Below, one piece after another: positions 34,659-44,526 of a stretch of DNA of 64,000 bases. The position numbers and the translations under genes were made by a program. Within the stretch, counting starts at the first letter, position 1; each line of letters starts with the position of its first letter. Source of the stretch: Poecilobothrus nobilitatus (lineage: Eukaryota; Arthropoda; Insecta; Diptera; Dolichopodidae); NCBI GenBank assembly GCA_947095535.1, contig OX352772.1, positions 229,286,051-229,350,050 of the forward strand, written 5' to 3'. The notes below the pieces were generated by a model that had not been told where the DNA came from, did not search any database, and saw only the letters and a program-made list of their open reading frames with translations.

Positions 34659-35660
34659 AGTAGCTAATCCTGCACTTGGGGATGGGAAAAAATCATGCCA
34701 TATCGCACCGAAGACCACGCCCACTGACCTATATTTTGATTGATGGGTTTAATGTAGGTTATTCTTGGTTAGTAGATCAAAAACTTGTTTTGTTTGTTTT
34801 GGTTTAGGTTATAAGCATGGGTTGTTAACTTATAAGATGCAAGTGGTTGTTGGTACTGTAGAAGTTGTTAGGCAAGGTTAATGAACTGAACAAGTTTAGG
34901 TTATAAGCATGGGTTGTTAACTTATAAGTTGGAAGTGGTTGTATAGTAGGAAATGAAGGTTGTTGGTACTGTAGAAGTTGTTAGGCAAGGTTAATGAACT
35001 GGACAAGTTTAGGTTACAAGCATGGGTTGTTAACTTATCAGTTGCACGTGATTGTATAGTAGGAAATGCAGGTTTGTTGGTACTGTAGAAGTTGTTAGGC
35101 AAGGTTAATGAACTGAACAAGTTTAGGATATTTAGGTTTTTCAATAAATTCATTGATACTTTGTAATAGGATATCATACAAATAGAAAGATGATATTTTT
35201 CAGGTCAAATCAAGTTTATTTTTTTAAATTGCGCAAAATCGCATGCTTAATAAAATATACCTACATACGTAAAAGGAGATATAAAAGAAACGAAAAAAAC
35301 TTGTTTTTATTATTTAATAAGAAAAATATTCATAGGTACTTTTGAATACCAAGATGTAAATAATAAAAATAAAAACAAAACGTAAACAAGAAGTAGGTAG
35401 AAAGTGTATTTTTGTTTATTAAAGAAGATCGATAATTGTTGTAAGTTGTTATTATAGTTTTAAAGCTGCAAAATAAAAAAAAATAAAAATTATGGAATTA
35501 TAGATGCATTTGTTATGTAAGATTTTTTCTGTTCTATAATAACATTGAGAAAATAACCGGAAATCTTTGATTTACTTGGTTTTGTTATTATTGCGTTACA
35601 TTCTATACTGTAAGGAATCAAAAAGGCAAGTTAATTGCTTTTGGTACCTATTTGAAAACA
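34659..35660 (+). repeat. Polinton left terminal inverted repeat
   Basis: Begins AGTAGCTAATCCTGCACTTG. Its reverse complement is found at the right end (48515-49650), with small length differences. The inner part is AT-rich and matches up to the segment around TTAATTGCTT. It contains a tandem array at 34802-35120. Confidence 0.9.
34802..35120 (+). repeat. three ~113-bp tandem units in the left Polinton repeat
   Basis: Units start with GTTTAGGTTATAAGCATGGG at 34802 and 34894 and with a one-base variant at 35007. Lengths are 92, 113 and 114; the first lacks about 22 bases containing GTATAGTAGGAAATG. Each unit contains TACTGTAGAAGTTGTTAGGC. Confidence 0.9.
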
Positions 35661-35722
35661 AAAATAAAAAAAATTTATTTATATGTTTGAAATAATTTTG
35701 TATTTGAAAATATTTTACAATT

Positions 35723-35956
35723 TTACAGAAATCTGTGTTGGAAAATTTTTTTACGATGATCAGATGTTAAGATTTTAGAAATAGCGAGACCAACTTTTTC
35801 TATACGTCGTTGAAATCTACTTCTATCACGTGCGTATTCTTCCCAAAAACCTTTCCTTGCTGATCTGTAAGCATAGACCCATACATGCATAACGTGAATT
35901 TGTTGTTTTATGTTGAAGTAAACTTTTTTTTTGTTATTTAAATTCATATTGTGCAA
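35723..35956 (-). CDS. small Polinton reading frame, unknown
   Basis: A 77-residue minus-strand frame, basic, with WVYAYRSARKGFWEEYARDR. It lies between the left inverted repeat and the accessory gene at 35995-36464 and reads the same way. It may be the shifted C-terminal part of that gene or a separate product. I do not recognise it. Confidence 0.3.
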   Translation of the reverse strand: MHNMNLNNKKKVYFNIKQQIHVMHVWVYAYRSARKGFWEEYARDRSRFQRRIEKVGLAISKILTSDHRKKIFQHRFL

Positions 35957-35994
35957 GTATGAAAATTGATGGTCTTAATCTAACATTTTTTCTT

Positions 35995-36464
35995 TTAAAA
36001 GATGCATATATACATTAAACAATTTTTAACAGCACATCTGAAACTCTTGTTTGATAAGTGTATAGGACAATTTGAATTAAAGTTTTCAATCTTTTGTAAT
36101 GATGGCAAGTCTCTGCTTAGATCTTCTATTTTAACACTGTCAATGTACTTTTGAAGGAAAAGTTTTTTTGTTCTCCTTTAACATACATTTTTTTCGCTGA
36201 CTCTAAATAGTGTTTTAATATACATTTTATAACTAAATATTCAACTAAACCATTATTCCATTTAAGTCCATTTATTTTATTTTCGCAATACTGGTTATTA
36301 TATTTCACATCTTGACTAAGCTCTTCTGCGGGGTACGGTGTTTTGAAATGATACACAGTTGGAATTAAACTTCCTTTTTCAAGTATTGCTCACTCTTTTA
36401 GGAAATATTGTTTTTCATTTCCTTGCAAAAATTGTAGGTCAACTATAAAAACTTGTTTAACCAT
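35995..36464 (-). pseudogene. Polinton accessory protein, minus-strand paralogue
   Basis: From an ATG at 36464 the frame starts MVKQVFIVDLQFLQGNEKQY, meets a TGA at about 36389 in a KE-stop-AIL context, and continues with TPYPAEELSQDVKYNNQYC and LKWNNGLVEYLVIKCIL. MYVKGEQK follows, and after a frame change a cysteine-rich end with NCPIHL and RCAVKNC. Its start codon overlaps that of the ATPase gene within CATG (36462-36465), head to head. The pattern (early Asp after hydrophobic strands, PPYP-like block, VKG-x-x-K, C/H end) recurs in unnamed proteins of arthropod Polintons. The plus-strand gene 40931-41254 looks related. Function unknown; a nuclease-like fold is only a guess. Confidence 0.5.
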
Positions 36465-37257
36465 GTCGAAGGTTTGTAAAAGAATGTTTAATGAAATAAC
36501 TAAATTTACATTTATATTCATTTCGAAAAAGAGCTGTTCATATAAATATAGGTTAGCAATGATTGTTTTAACTAATACAACTATGTTGTTTCACCCATTT
36601 ACAATGATGGTGGTGGGGCCATCCTGCTGTGGTAAAACCACATTTATTCGTAATTTAATAAAATATAAAGAAGAAAATATACTACCACATATTAATAGAA
36701 TTATTTGGTGTAATCCAGACAAAAATGCTGTTCCACTATATGTGAAAGATGTTGAATATAGTAACACTATTCTAGATTTTATTGATAATCAAGAACCTTT
36801 GTTAGTTATTATCGATGATATGATGTTAAGTTCTCATGATAAGTTTGTATGTGATTTATTTACTAGAGGATCACATCATAGAAATTTATCTGTAATATTT
36901 GTAACACAAAATATTTTTCACCATGGTAAATTTTCAAGAGATATTTCACTCAACTGTAAATATTTAGTACTTTTCAAAAATCCAAGAGATAAATCGCAGA
37001 TATTACCTCTAACTCGCCAAATATATCCCAATCAAATTAAAGCATTTGAAAAAGTATATAAAGATGTGACGTCAGTCCCATACGGCTATATATTAATAGA
37101 TCTTACTCAAGACGTTAATGATATATTTCGATTAAGAAGTGATATATTTGGGAAAGGTTTGTGTTATTGTACGAGAGATAAATTAGAACAATTTGGGGAG
37201 GAATATGAAACGTTTGAAGACCAATCGACATATATTGCACCTATTAAACACCTCTAA
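36463..37257 (+). CDS. Polinton DNA-packaging ATPase (A32/HerA-FtsK type)
   Basis: A 264-residue open frame. Walker A is GPSCCGKTTF (about residue 53) and Walker B LLVIIDDMM (about residue 115). FVTQNIF and NCKYLVLFKNPRD follow, as in genome-packaging ATPases of Polintons, adenovirus-like and poxvirus-like lineages. It would pump the element's DNA into capsids. A more conserved start may be the Met at 36559 (MIVLTNTTM), since the first 32 residues look unlike the family. The frame is open throughout, unlike most other genes of the element. It overlaps the next frame by 65 bases. Confidence 0.9.
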   Translation: MSKVCKRMFNEITKFTFIFISKKSCSYKYRLAMIVLTNTTMLFHPFTMMVVGPSCCGKTTFIRNLIKYKEENILPHINRIIWCNPDKNAVPLYVKDVEYSNTILDFIDNQEPLLVIIDDMMLSSHDKFVCDLFTRGSHHRNLSVIFVTQNIFHHGKFSRDISLNCKYLVLFKNPRDKSQILPLTRQIYPNQIKAFEKVYKDVTSVPYGYILIDLTQDVNDIFRLRSDIFGKGLCYCTRDKLEQFGEEYETFEDQSTYIAPIKHL

Positions 37258-37528
37258 ACGAAAATTCCAGAAAGTAATTATAAAACACTGTGACCCTGAA
37301 GTAATAAAAACATTTTGCGAAATCTCTTTAAATATTTTAAAAGGTAATTGTAATCTGAGTAAAAAAGCAACAACCCAATTACGAAAGTATAAAAAAGAAT
37401 TAAGATCACTTATTTGCCGGAAAAAGTCTATAAATAGGAAAAGAAAAATTATTATTCAACGTGGTGGATTTTTACCTACACTTCTTGGTGCAATACTATC
37501 AGGGATAATCGAAAATTTTATAAAATGA
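37193..37528 (+). CDS. small basic core-type protein with hydrophobic end
   Basis: 111 residues, rich in Lys/Arg (KKSINRKRKIII), ending with a Gly-rich hydrophobic stretch QRGGFLPTLLGAILSGIIE. Proteins with a basic middle and RGGFLP...L end directly after the ATPase are usual in Polintons and have been compared with adenovirus core proteins. A DNA-condensing or capsid-internal role is inferred. The real start may be later than 37193 because the first part overlaps the ATPase. The frame is open. Confidence 0.65.
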   Translation: MGRNMKRLKTNRHILHLLNTSKRKFQKVIIKHCDPEVIKTFCEISLNILKGNCNLSKKATTQLRKYKKELRSLICRKKSINRKRKIIIQRGGFLPTLLGAILSGIIENFIK

Positions 37529-38198
37529 ATAATACAACATTTAATAAAATGATAATTTTAAAACCTGAGATTTATGAAAGAATGAAGCAAAATGCAGACA
37601 TTGAACTCAATGAATTGGATAAAAATATGAAAAAAATATTGTTAAATAAACATCTCACGGATACTCAAAAAGTAAATAAAAAAAAATAAGAAACCAAAAA
37701 TGACAACTTCCTAGAAATAAAGAGGAGAAAATAAAAATTACGGAAACAAAAGGTACTCAAACTCGTGCAAAACCTATGTATATACATGCGGAAACTCAAT
37801 CGCATTTTCCTGAATATAAGAATGTTGGAATACAAGTTGTTCCTGAAGAAGAAGAAGTATATGAAAAAGAAGCTGATGACGAAGTATTTGATGATGAAAT
37901 TCAGGAAAATGTTTTAACAAAAGCATTGTCAGCTGCTTCAGTTGGAGAACGTCTTAGAAAAAGAAAATCAATTAGAAATCAAAATGTACAAATTTTTGAA
38001 ACTGATACAGGAGACATTATAACTGTTCCTTTAAATAGCCCAAGCCCACCAACGAAAAAAGAAAAAACTATAAATAGCAAAGAGATGAATAATTCATCAA
38101 GACGTGTTTTAAGGTCAGCAGTAGGTAATACTCAAACAGAACTTAATTTTCCAATTCGTAAGAATGAATCCGCAAGCTCATGGACAACGTACAAGTAA
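37525..38198 (+). pseudogene. Polinton unknown structural-type protein, frameshifted
   Basis: A first piece (37525-37689) starts MNNTTFNKMIILKPEIYERM and stops after VNKKK; the second (37776-38198) is acidic then basic, with VPEEEEVYEKEADDEVFDDE and RRVLRSAVGN. The IILKPE[IY] start followed by a helical segment and a Lys/Glu-rich tail is common in a Polinton protein encoded between core and penton genes; its role is not known to me. A frame change and stop near 37690 separate the parts. The end overlaps the next gene start. Confidence 0.5.
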
Positions 38199-39095
38199 AT
38201 GATGAATTTTATGTCACTTTACTCAGTGATTCATCTATGAACTATTATCTAGAAAATTCATTATCATCTTTTACAAATAAAATGAATAAATACATGTGTG
38301 ATTCAACGTGAAAAGTCGGTATTTCAGAAATGTATGTTAATGATTTCGTTCCAAATGTGTATGGTGAAGAATGGAAAAAAAGTACTCAAATATTTATTAA
38401 AGATATGCAGAAAGATATGATAGGAGTTGGAACATCATATATTCCATACATAGAAAAACAAATGATATGCGACTGGAAAGTTTTTCTACTACCAACACTA
38501 ATTCAAAATATACGCCCACTTAATAGGTTTACAAGAAAAGAAGTTGAACGACAGTTGATTTGGGGGATTTTTAATTTTATAAACGATGAAGTTCATTATA
38601 CACAACCAACAAAAGCTGAGAAGATGCCTAAAAATTTAAGTTACACCAGAATATGTGTTACTAAGCCTAAAATAGATATGAAAATAAGAGCAAATTACGC
38701 TTATACCCTCGAACGACTTTTGACAACATGTTTCAATCAAGTATCTTTTAAAGTTACAGATTTGAAAAAATATAAATCACGTGTAATAGAAGCTTTCAAA
38801 ACTTTTATAGATGGTGTACAATTGATTCCCATTAGTAAACCAGATATTTTTTATATACACAGACATAATTGAACCGCAAAAAATAGGTGATAGAGATATA
38901 AGGTGTTTAAGATCTGTTAACATACAAAATTCTTTCACTGATACTGTAAAAGAATTCAGTAATATTCAATATTGCAATATGGAGAAATCATTTAATAACA
39001 TTTCATTACTTTTATGTGATAAATATGGACACAAAATAAACTTTTCCAATAGTTCAATTCCAACAAAAATTGTATTACATTTAAAAAAAGTATAA
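38180..39095 (+). pseudogene. Polinton penton-like (minor) capsid protein
   Basis: From ATG 38180 (MDNVQVNDEFYVTLLSD) the frame has a TGA at 38309-38311 just before KVGISEMYVNDFVPNVYGEE, where related proteins carry Trp. It then stays open to 38872 and, after a +1 change near 38860, continues with YTDIIEPQKIGDRDIRCLR and ends at 39095. The G-x-W-x-VGL-x-E-I and Y-x-DI-x-EPQ-x-VGD blocks identify the minor capsid (single jelly-roll, penton) protein of Polintons. Such a protein would occupy the fivefold vertices. Two lesions prevent a full product. Confidence 0.75.
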
Positions 39096-39144
39096 ATAAA
39101 AGCGATTTTACAAAACTATATATTATTTTATTTTATTCATTATA

Positions 39145-39582
39145 AAGAAAGCGTACTACAAATATTATTTAGTTCAATCAGAAAAAGGTCTTGAGGATAT
39201 TGGTCCTTTGCTACACTCAATTTTACCTTACCAAAGGGGTCGAGGGGTAGGGAGTTTTTTCGGTGGTCTTTTTAGATATTTAAAACCAATATTTACGTCT
39301 GGAGCTAATATATTAAAAAAAGAGGTTATTAACTCTGGTATTAATGCATTATCTGATATTGCCATAGGTGCAAATGTAAAAGAAGTGGTTCAAGATCGAA
39401 GTAAAGAGATAACGAAAAATGTAAGACGAGGTGCAGTTCGGAAACTCAATGAAATGTATGGACAAGGCAAAAGAAAACGAAGAAAACCTATAAAAAGACC
39501 TCTCATTAATAATTTAAATTATTTTACGTCGAAGCGACGCAAAGTTAATAACAAAAACAAACAAAAAGATATTTTTGAATAA
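39145..39582 (+). CDS. Polinton small basic virion protein (adenovirus pVI/core-like)
   Basis: The frame contains GLEDIGPLLHSILPYQRGRG, then VGSFFGGLFRYLKPIFTSGA. An amphipathic, basic C-terminus (KRKRRKPIKRP) follows. The GLEDIGPL...YQRGRG-GSF-GG-LFR pattern is characteristic of a small virion protein in Polintons that has been likened to adenovirus pVI or core proteins; membrane-active or DNA-binding roles are inferred. Coding clearly continues upstream of the first usable TTG/ATG: codons before 39208 match the family, and the expected initiator appears as ATA, so the start codon may be lost. Confidence 0.65.
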   Translation, partial: KKAYYKYYLVQSEKGLEDIGPLLHSILPYQRGRGVGSFFGGLFRYLKPIFTSGANILKKEVINSGINALSDIAIGANVKEVVQDRSKEITKNVRRGAVRKLNEMYGQGKRKRRKPIKRPLINNLNYFTSKRRKVNNKNKQKDIFE

Positions 39583-39584
39583 TT

Positions 39585-40893
39585 ATGATTGAATGTATGA
39601 AATCAGAGCTTGATATTTTTAAAACACAGCCTATTTAGTCAAGTATTTTACGATCTGAAGAAGTTTCCTATAACCCTATTGCTTCTTTAGATAATCCAGC
39701 TGTCATATAATTTGTTTCACTAGGGCACGGTGATACATATAGAGACTTGTCTTCGACATATCTAAAATTAAAAGTACAAATTTTAAAAAAAGATGGAACT
39801 CAATGGAATAAAGATAAAAAAACTGATGGAACACCTATAAAACAACCAAGTGTGGTTAATAATATGTTACATTCATTAATAAAACAATGCAATGTTCAAC
39901 TAAATGGAAAGAATATATCTCCATCAGATGGCAATTATCATTACAGAGCTTATATTGAATCATTGTTAAATTGTGGTACGGATTCCGCTACAACGCATTT
40001 GGAGTGTGGTGGATGGATGTTCGATAAGCCAAATATAGCAAAAACAGATAATAGTGGTTCAAAAGAACCTCAAAAATTATACCAAAATAGCAATGTAGTG
40101 GAACTTATGGGGAAACTACATTTAGATATGTTTAACCAACCTACACTTCTCATAAATAATGTCGAGTTACAATGTTTGAGTTATCCTAACATTAGAAAAA
40201 CCAGATTTTTACCTCCTTGCAGATGATACTGATGAATCTCAACTGAAAATTTTAGAAGCCACTTTATTTATGAGACATGTAACAATTAATCCTAGTGGGC
40301 TATTAACACATAATGCTGTATTGGAAAAAACTAATGCCAAATACAATTACAAACGGGTAGAAGTAAAAACTTTTACCATTCCACAGAATAGTTCATCAAT
40401 ATCGCTTGATAATGTTTTTATTGGACAGTTGCCAAACACAATAATTTTTTGCATGACAGAAAATACAGGTTACTCTGGAAGAAGATAAAAAAACCCATAC
40501 AATTTTAAACATTTTGATATTTCACAATTTGTGTTAAACGTAAATGGTGTTCAAATACCTAATTCAGCAATTGAAACCAGTTTTTCAGATGAAAATAATT
40601 GCTGTACAAGAGCATACAGTACACTTTTTTCGGGAACTGGAATTTACCATAATGATAAAGGTCATCAGATAACAAAAACCATGTTTAATAATGGGTTTTT
40701 CATTCTAGCTTTTGATTTAACTCCAGATGCATCAGGAAATGAAGTGTGTCAAGGTCTACTAAATCAAGGTACAGTTAGAATTGAGGCAAGGCTATCAAAA
40801 CCACTTTCATCTACACTGATTGCTATTGTTTATGGAGAATTTGATGCAAGTTTACAAATTGATAAAAACCGAAATATATTCTCAAACCTATAA
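39585..40893 (+). pseudogene. Polinton major capsid protein
   Basis: From ATG 39585 the frame reads MIECMKSELDIFKTQP, then TAG, a PIASLDNPAV block, TAA, and LGHGDTYRDLSSTYLKLK. It stays open to 40226 with GNYHYRAYIESLLN, changes frame near 40200, continues with RHVTINPSGLLTHNAVLEK and YNYKRVEVKTFTIP, meets a TAA at 40486, and resumes with NPYNFKHFDISQF to the end at 40893. This order (SELD-F...GHG-x-x-Y-DL...YR-YIE-L...NP-x-L-x-HN) identifies the major capsid protein of insect and nematode Polintons, a predicted double jelly-roll trimer. Four lesions make it non-functional. Confidence 0.85.
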
Positions 40894-40930
40894 GTAGCAT
40901 ACATAAAAGTAAATTTGATTATTTGACAAA

Positions 40931-41254
40931 ATGTCACTGTCTTGTGCACTTCTGGATGTAACATTTTGTAGTGATGATAATAATACCTTGTTTGCGAAAG
41001 ATATTTGTATAGTTGGTTTTAAAGAACCTTGTAAAAAGTTTGTAAAAGAGCTCAAGTATAAATTTCCAACTAGGGATTTTATAAATGATAATTTTGATAA
41101 TTACTCTTTTGGAACTGTGTACAACGATAAAATAAATAAAGAGCTCTGTCAAATACTAGAAAAAATTGATGTTATTATAACAAATAAAAAAATCAAAAAA
41201 GAGTTTTTATCAAATTATATTAAAGAAACAACTAAAGTATATGACTTGAGTTAA
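40931..41254 (+). CDS. Polinton accessory protein, plus-strand paralogue
   Basis: A 107-residue open frame: CALLDVTFC, then FAKDICIVGF, KFPTRDFIND, and a C-terminal IITNKKIKKEFLSNYI block. It aligns in pattern with the minus-strand gene at 35995-36464 (hydrophobic-D start, F-x-K-D/E-x-x-I, K/VKG-x-x-KK-x-FL-x-x-YI, D-L-S end). Sequence between capsid and protease genes. Function unknown. Confidence 0.5.
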   Translation: MSLSCALLDVTFCSDDNNTLFAKDICIVGFKEPCKKFVKELKYKFPTRDFINDNFDNYSFGTVYNDKINKELCQILEKIDVIITNKKIKKEFLSNYIKETTKVYDLS

Positions 41255-41259
41255 TTTGA

Positions 41260-41673
41260 TTGATGAATACCCTAGAGATAAGTAACGTATCAAGATGTAA
41301 CAAACACACACGTAAATTTTTTAAAGGAGTTTTTGCTCTGGATCAACTCCCCAGAATAATTGAAAAACAAACTTTTTTAATTGTAAACACTGATAAATCA
41401 AAAGATCCGGGAACACATTGGTTAGCTATTTTTAAGCCAAAGAATGGCTGTGTTGAATATTTTGATTCGTTTGGTAGAAAACCAGATAAATTAGAAATTT
41501 TAAGTTACTTAAAAAATCAATGTATAATTTTTAATAAGAAACAGTTACAAAGTAACTATTCAGATGTCTGTGGGCAATATTGTTGTGTTTATAAGTGGTA
41601 TAAATGTTGCGCTTATAGTATGAACGCTTTTTTAAAAAAATTTAATAAAGGAAATCAACTAGAAAACGATTAG
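41260..41673 (+). CDS. Polinton maturation protease (adenain/Ulp1-type cysteine protease)
   Basis: 137 residues in an open frame. The catalytic triad is visible: His in PGTHWLAIF, Asp/acid in VEYFDSFGRKP, and Cys in SDVCGQYCCVY. The family cleaves capsid and core precursors during virion maturation. It starts six bases after the previous gene. It is shorter than adenovirus protease (about 200 residues) but normal for Polintons. Start at 41260 (MMNTLEISNV) fits the family N-terminus, followed by FKGVFALDQLP. Confidence 0.9.
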   Translation: MMNTLEISNVSRCNKHTRKFFKGVFALDQLPRIIEKQTFLIVNTDKSKDPGTHWLAIFKPKNGCVEYFDSFGRKPDKLEILSYLKNQCIIFNKKQLQSNYSDVCGQYCCVYKWYKCCAYSMNAFLKKFNKGNQLEND

Positions 41674-41789
41674 TATATTTTAAGTACCTTTCAAAATGTA
41701 TTTGGAAAATATAACTCATTACAAATTTGTGTTCCTAAAACGTATAAATAACAAAAATAATATAAACAGGTTTTAGTAAAATTAAAGGA

Positions 41790-42343
41790 ATGGAAGCACC
41801 AGGTCAGAACACAAATTTATTGCTAAGTTACACATATTTTCTCAATAAGAGTCATACAATAAAAATTACTGTTGGATTTGACTGTGAGTCATTTGAAGCC
41901 TCAAGTATAATTCACCGTATTGGTAAAAAGTCAATTGTCTTAAAATTTCATGAATGGAATAAATTTTATTACGAATTTAACAAAAAACTCGATAAGCCCA
42001 TAATAAAAGATATAAAACAGAACTTTCATCATGGGCTAAAATCAGCGAACAGGCAAAGTATAAGTATTAACAAAGAAGAAGCAGAGCAGTTTTACAATTT
42101 AAGCGATTTTCTGATGCCTATTATAAATCTGCTGAGTTAAATGTAAAAGACTATGTTCGGGAATATCTAAATTTATGTGTCGAACAACAAGTATTTAGGT
42201 TAGAAAGAAAAATTTATGTACCAATACAACGTTTTAATGTACAATGCAATTATTCAAGGTTATTTTTTGAAATTCCTGTAATTTTAAAGGAACAAATCTG
42301 TAATATACTACATAAAACAAACAAAATAAATCACAACAAATAA
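41790..42343 (+). pseudogene. Polinton hypothetical protein, one frameshift
   Basis: The frame 41790-42140 (MEAPGQNTNL..., with TVGFDCESFEASSII and WNKFYYEFNKKL) is followed, after a one-base change near 42125, by ELNVKDYVREYLNLCVEQQV and YSRLFFEIPVILKEQI in a second frame that stops at about 42343. Together they give about 180 residues. A protein of this look lies between protease and integrase in some Polintons; I cannot name its role. Confidence 0.5.
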
Positions 42344-42726
42344 TATAAAAATTTTTATTTTTAATTACATGTTTTAGATAGACCAATATTTTTCTGTACA
42401 CCTTTCATTAGATTATTTAATTAAAATTATTTAGGATTATTAAATCATTGAAATTATCATGATCTCCCTGCTGATTATTTTATGAAATGATGTTTTTTTT
42501 TCATGTATTATGAATTGATGAGGAATCAGGCAGCATTTCAGTGAGTTGTTGAGCAGTCAGAATGGAAATGAATTAAATTTGAAAATAAAAGTTGAGTTCT
42601 ATACTCATGTAGAAAAGTATAAAAGCAAATTAAACTCAATTAGATGATTAGTTTAAACCATGCTTTGGTCTATCATTTTATTTATAATAATTATTATAAC
42701 ATTACCTTTAACATTTTTAGAACAAA
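42344..42726. other. Polinton spacer before the integrase
   Basis: AT-rich sequence without a supported frame. It probably contains the 3' end of one gene cluster and the promoter of the integrase, but I see no clear signal. Confidence 0.4.
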
Positions 42727-43647
42727 ATGTCAAGAGCTCAAATAGTGACTGAAATTCATAGACAGGCAAGACGTAAATTTCTTAGAAGAAAATTCAAACA
42801 GAAAGGTCTACATGACACGTGGCAAATCGATTTAGTCGAAATGATACCTTATGGAAAATTTAATAATGGTTATAAATATATGCTGACGGTCATTGATACT
42901 TTTTCCAAATATGCCTATTCTGAACCTATGAAAACAAAAAATGCTGAAAATGTTTTAAATGCCTTAAAAACAATTATTATTAGAGCTAAAGTTATACCAA
43001 AAAATATTCACTTTGATCAAGGCAAGGAATTTTTTAATTTACAATTTCAAAATTATATGAAAGAAAAATCAATCAATCATTATCACACATTTAGCGAATT
43101 AAAAGCATCAATTGTTGAATGATTTAACCGTACATTGAAAAATTCTATGTGGAAAAAATTTAGTTTAAACGGGAATTATAAATGGTTATCTATTATACAA
43201 TCATTAATAAAATAATATAATTCAACAAAACATAGTACAACAAAACTTCCTCCTGAAAAAATTACAAAGAAAAACGAAAAAAAATATACTGCGGAATGTA
43301 TATACTGAGCCTAAAATTTTTCAAAAAAGTAAATATAAAACTGGAAATTTTGTAAGAATAAGTAAATATAAAGGTCATTTCTAAAAAGTTATCAACCGAA
43401 TTGGTCAACTGAAGTATTTAAGATTGATAAAATCAATAATACTTATCCTGTTGCATATCAATTATCGGACTATACTGATACGCCAATTTCTGGGGATTTT
43501 TTTCAAGCTGAGCTTACACCTGTAAAATACCCAGATACTTATCTTGTAGAAAAAATTCTGAAAAACCAAGGAAATAGAGTTTTTGTTAAATGGCTAGGTT
43601 TTGATGACACATATAATACTTGGATAAATTCAACAAATATTGTTTAA
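42727..43647 (+). pseudogene. Polinton integrase with C-terminal chromodomain
   Basis: The retroviral-type catalytic core has DTWQIDLVEM (first Asp), VIPKNIHFDQGKEFF (second Asp) and ASIVE-stop-FNRT, where the Glu is present but the next codon is TGA (43120-43122) in place of the usual Arg. Then WLSIIQSLI and TAA (near 43213), a frame-shifted stretch, VFKIDKINNTYPVAYQL and GDFFQAELTPV. A chromodomain ends the protein: YLVEKILKNQGNRVFVKWLG then YNTWI. Such integrases insert Polinton DNA with a 6-bp duplication, and the chromodomain may steer them to methylated histone. Inactive here. Confidence 0.9.
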
Positions 43648-43840
43648 TATCTGTAAAATAAAACTCTAATAAACACCAGAAAATAAAACTTGAAAACATC
43701 TGAAAAATAAAATAAAATCTTAACGTCTGAAAAATCAAATAAAATCTTAACATCTGAAAAATGAAAATAAAATTAAAACAGTAGAAAATTTCTTTGAAAT
43801 AATTTTTTTTTTTATTCTATATAAAATTAGTCTAAAACTT

Positions 43841-44080
43841 TTACTGATTTGTGGCGAATTCTAAATCACCACATTCTTCTCTTAAATTTAATTGGCTTTC
43901 CTCATTTATGAGGAAATATTCATTTTTTTCGATTTCCTCACGGAAATCATTATCTTCAAATACCCCAACTTTTTGATGCGGTATAAATATAATATTATTT
44001 AGGGTCTCGACCCATTTTTTACCGTAAACGGTGTTTAACTTTTCAATTTTATTTATTTTATAGAGCCTACTTGGCTCCAT
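43841..44080 (-). CDS. small Polinton protein on the minus strand, unknown
   Basis: 79 residues, open, beginning MEPSRLYKINKIEKLNTVYG, followed by KKWVETLNN, then an acidic end. The YKI-x-x-I-x-x-x-x-T-x-YG-x-x-W-x-x-x-LN pattern recalls small beta-barrel proteins encoded by arthropod virus-like elements, perhaps single-stranded DNA binders; that is speculation. It is convergent with the integrase and divergent from PolB. Confidence 0.35.
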   Translation of the reverse strand: MEPSRLYKINKIEKLNTVYGKKWVETLNNIIFIPHQKVGVFEDNDFREEIEKNEYFLINEESQLNLREECGDLEFATNQ

Positions 44081-44526
44081 ATCTTTAACTTTTAAAAATT
44101 TAAAAAAATTTTTTTTTTTAAATTAAATAAGTCCACAAGTTTCCTTTTTCTGGAAACTGGAAAGAAGCATTGCTGTACTAGTGGTAGCAGTTGTAGCAGT
44201 TGCAGTCATGAAGATGTTCTGCAGTCATGAAGATGTTTAAATATTCCTGTGCCATATCTTGCTTGTTTGAAATTAAACTGATATTTTTTGTATTAAATCC
44301 CGATGTATTTATATTAAATAAAATGTATTGAAGATAAATTTAGATTGCTTTTTGTTTTTCAATTCTTTCTATTTTAAGATAGTATTAAGATGGGATTCTA
44401 GTTAAACAACTATAATTTATTAAAGCGACCTTTGATTACAATGTAATTGTTCATTTAACAGAGTGAATCTGTATTAAAAATTTAATATTATTCTGTTATT
44501 CAAGCATTTAACATCTAAAATTCGTA

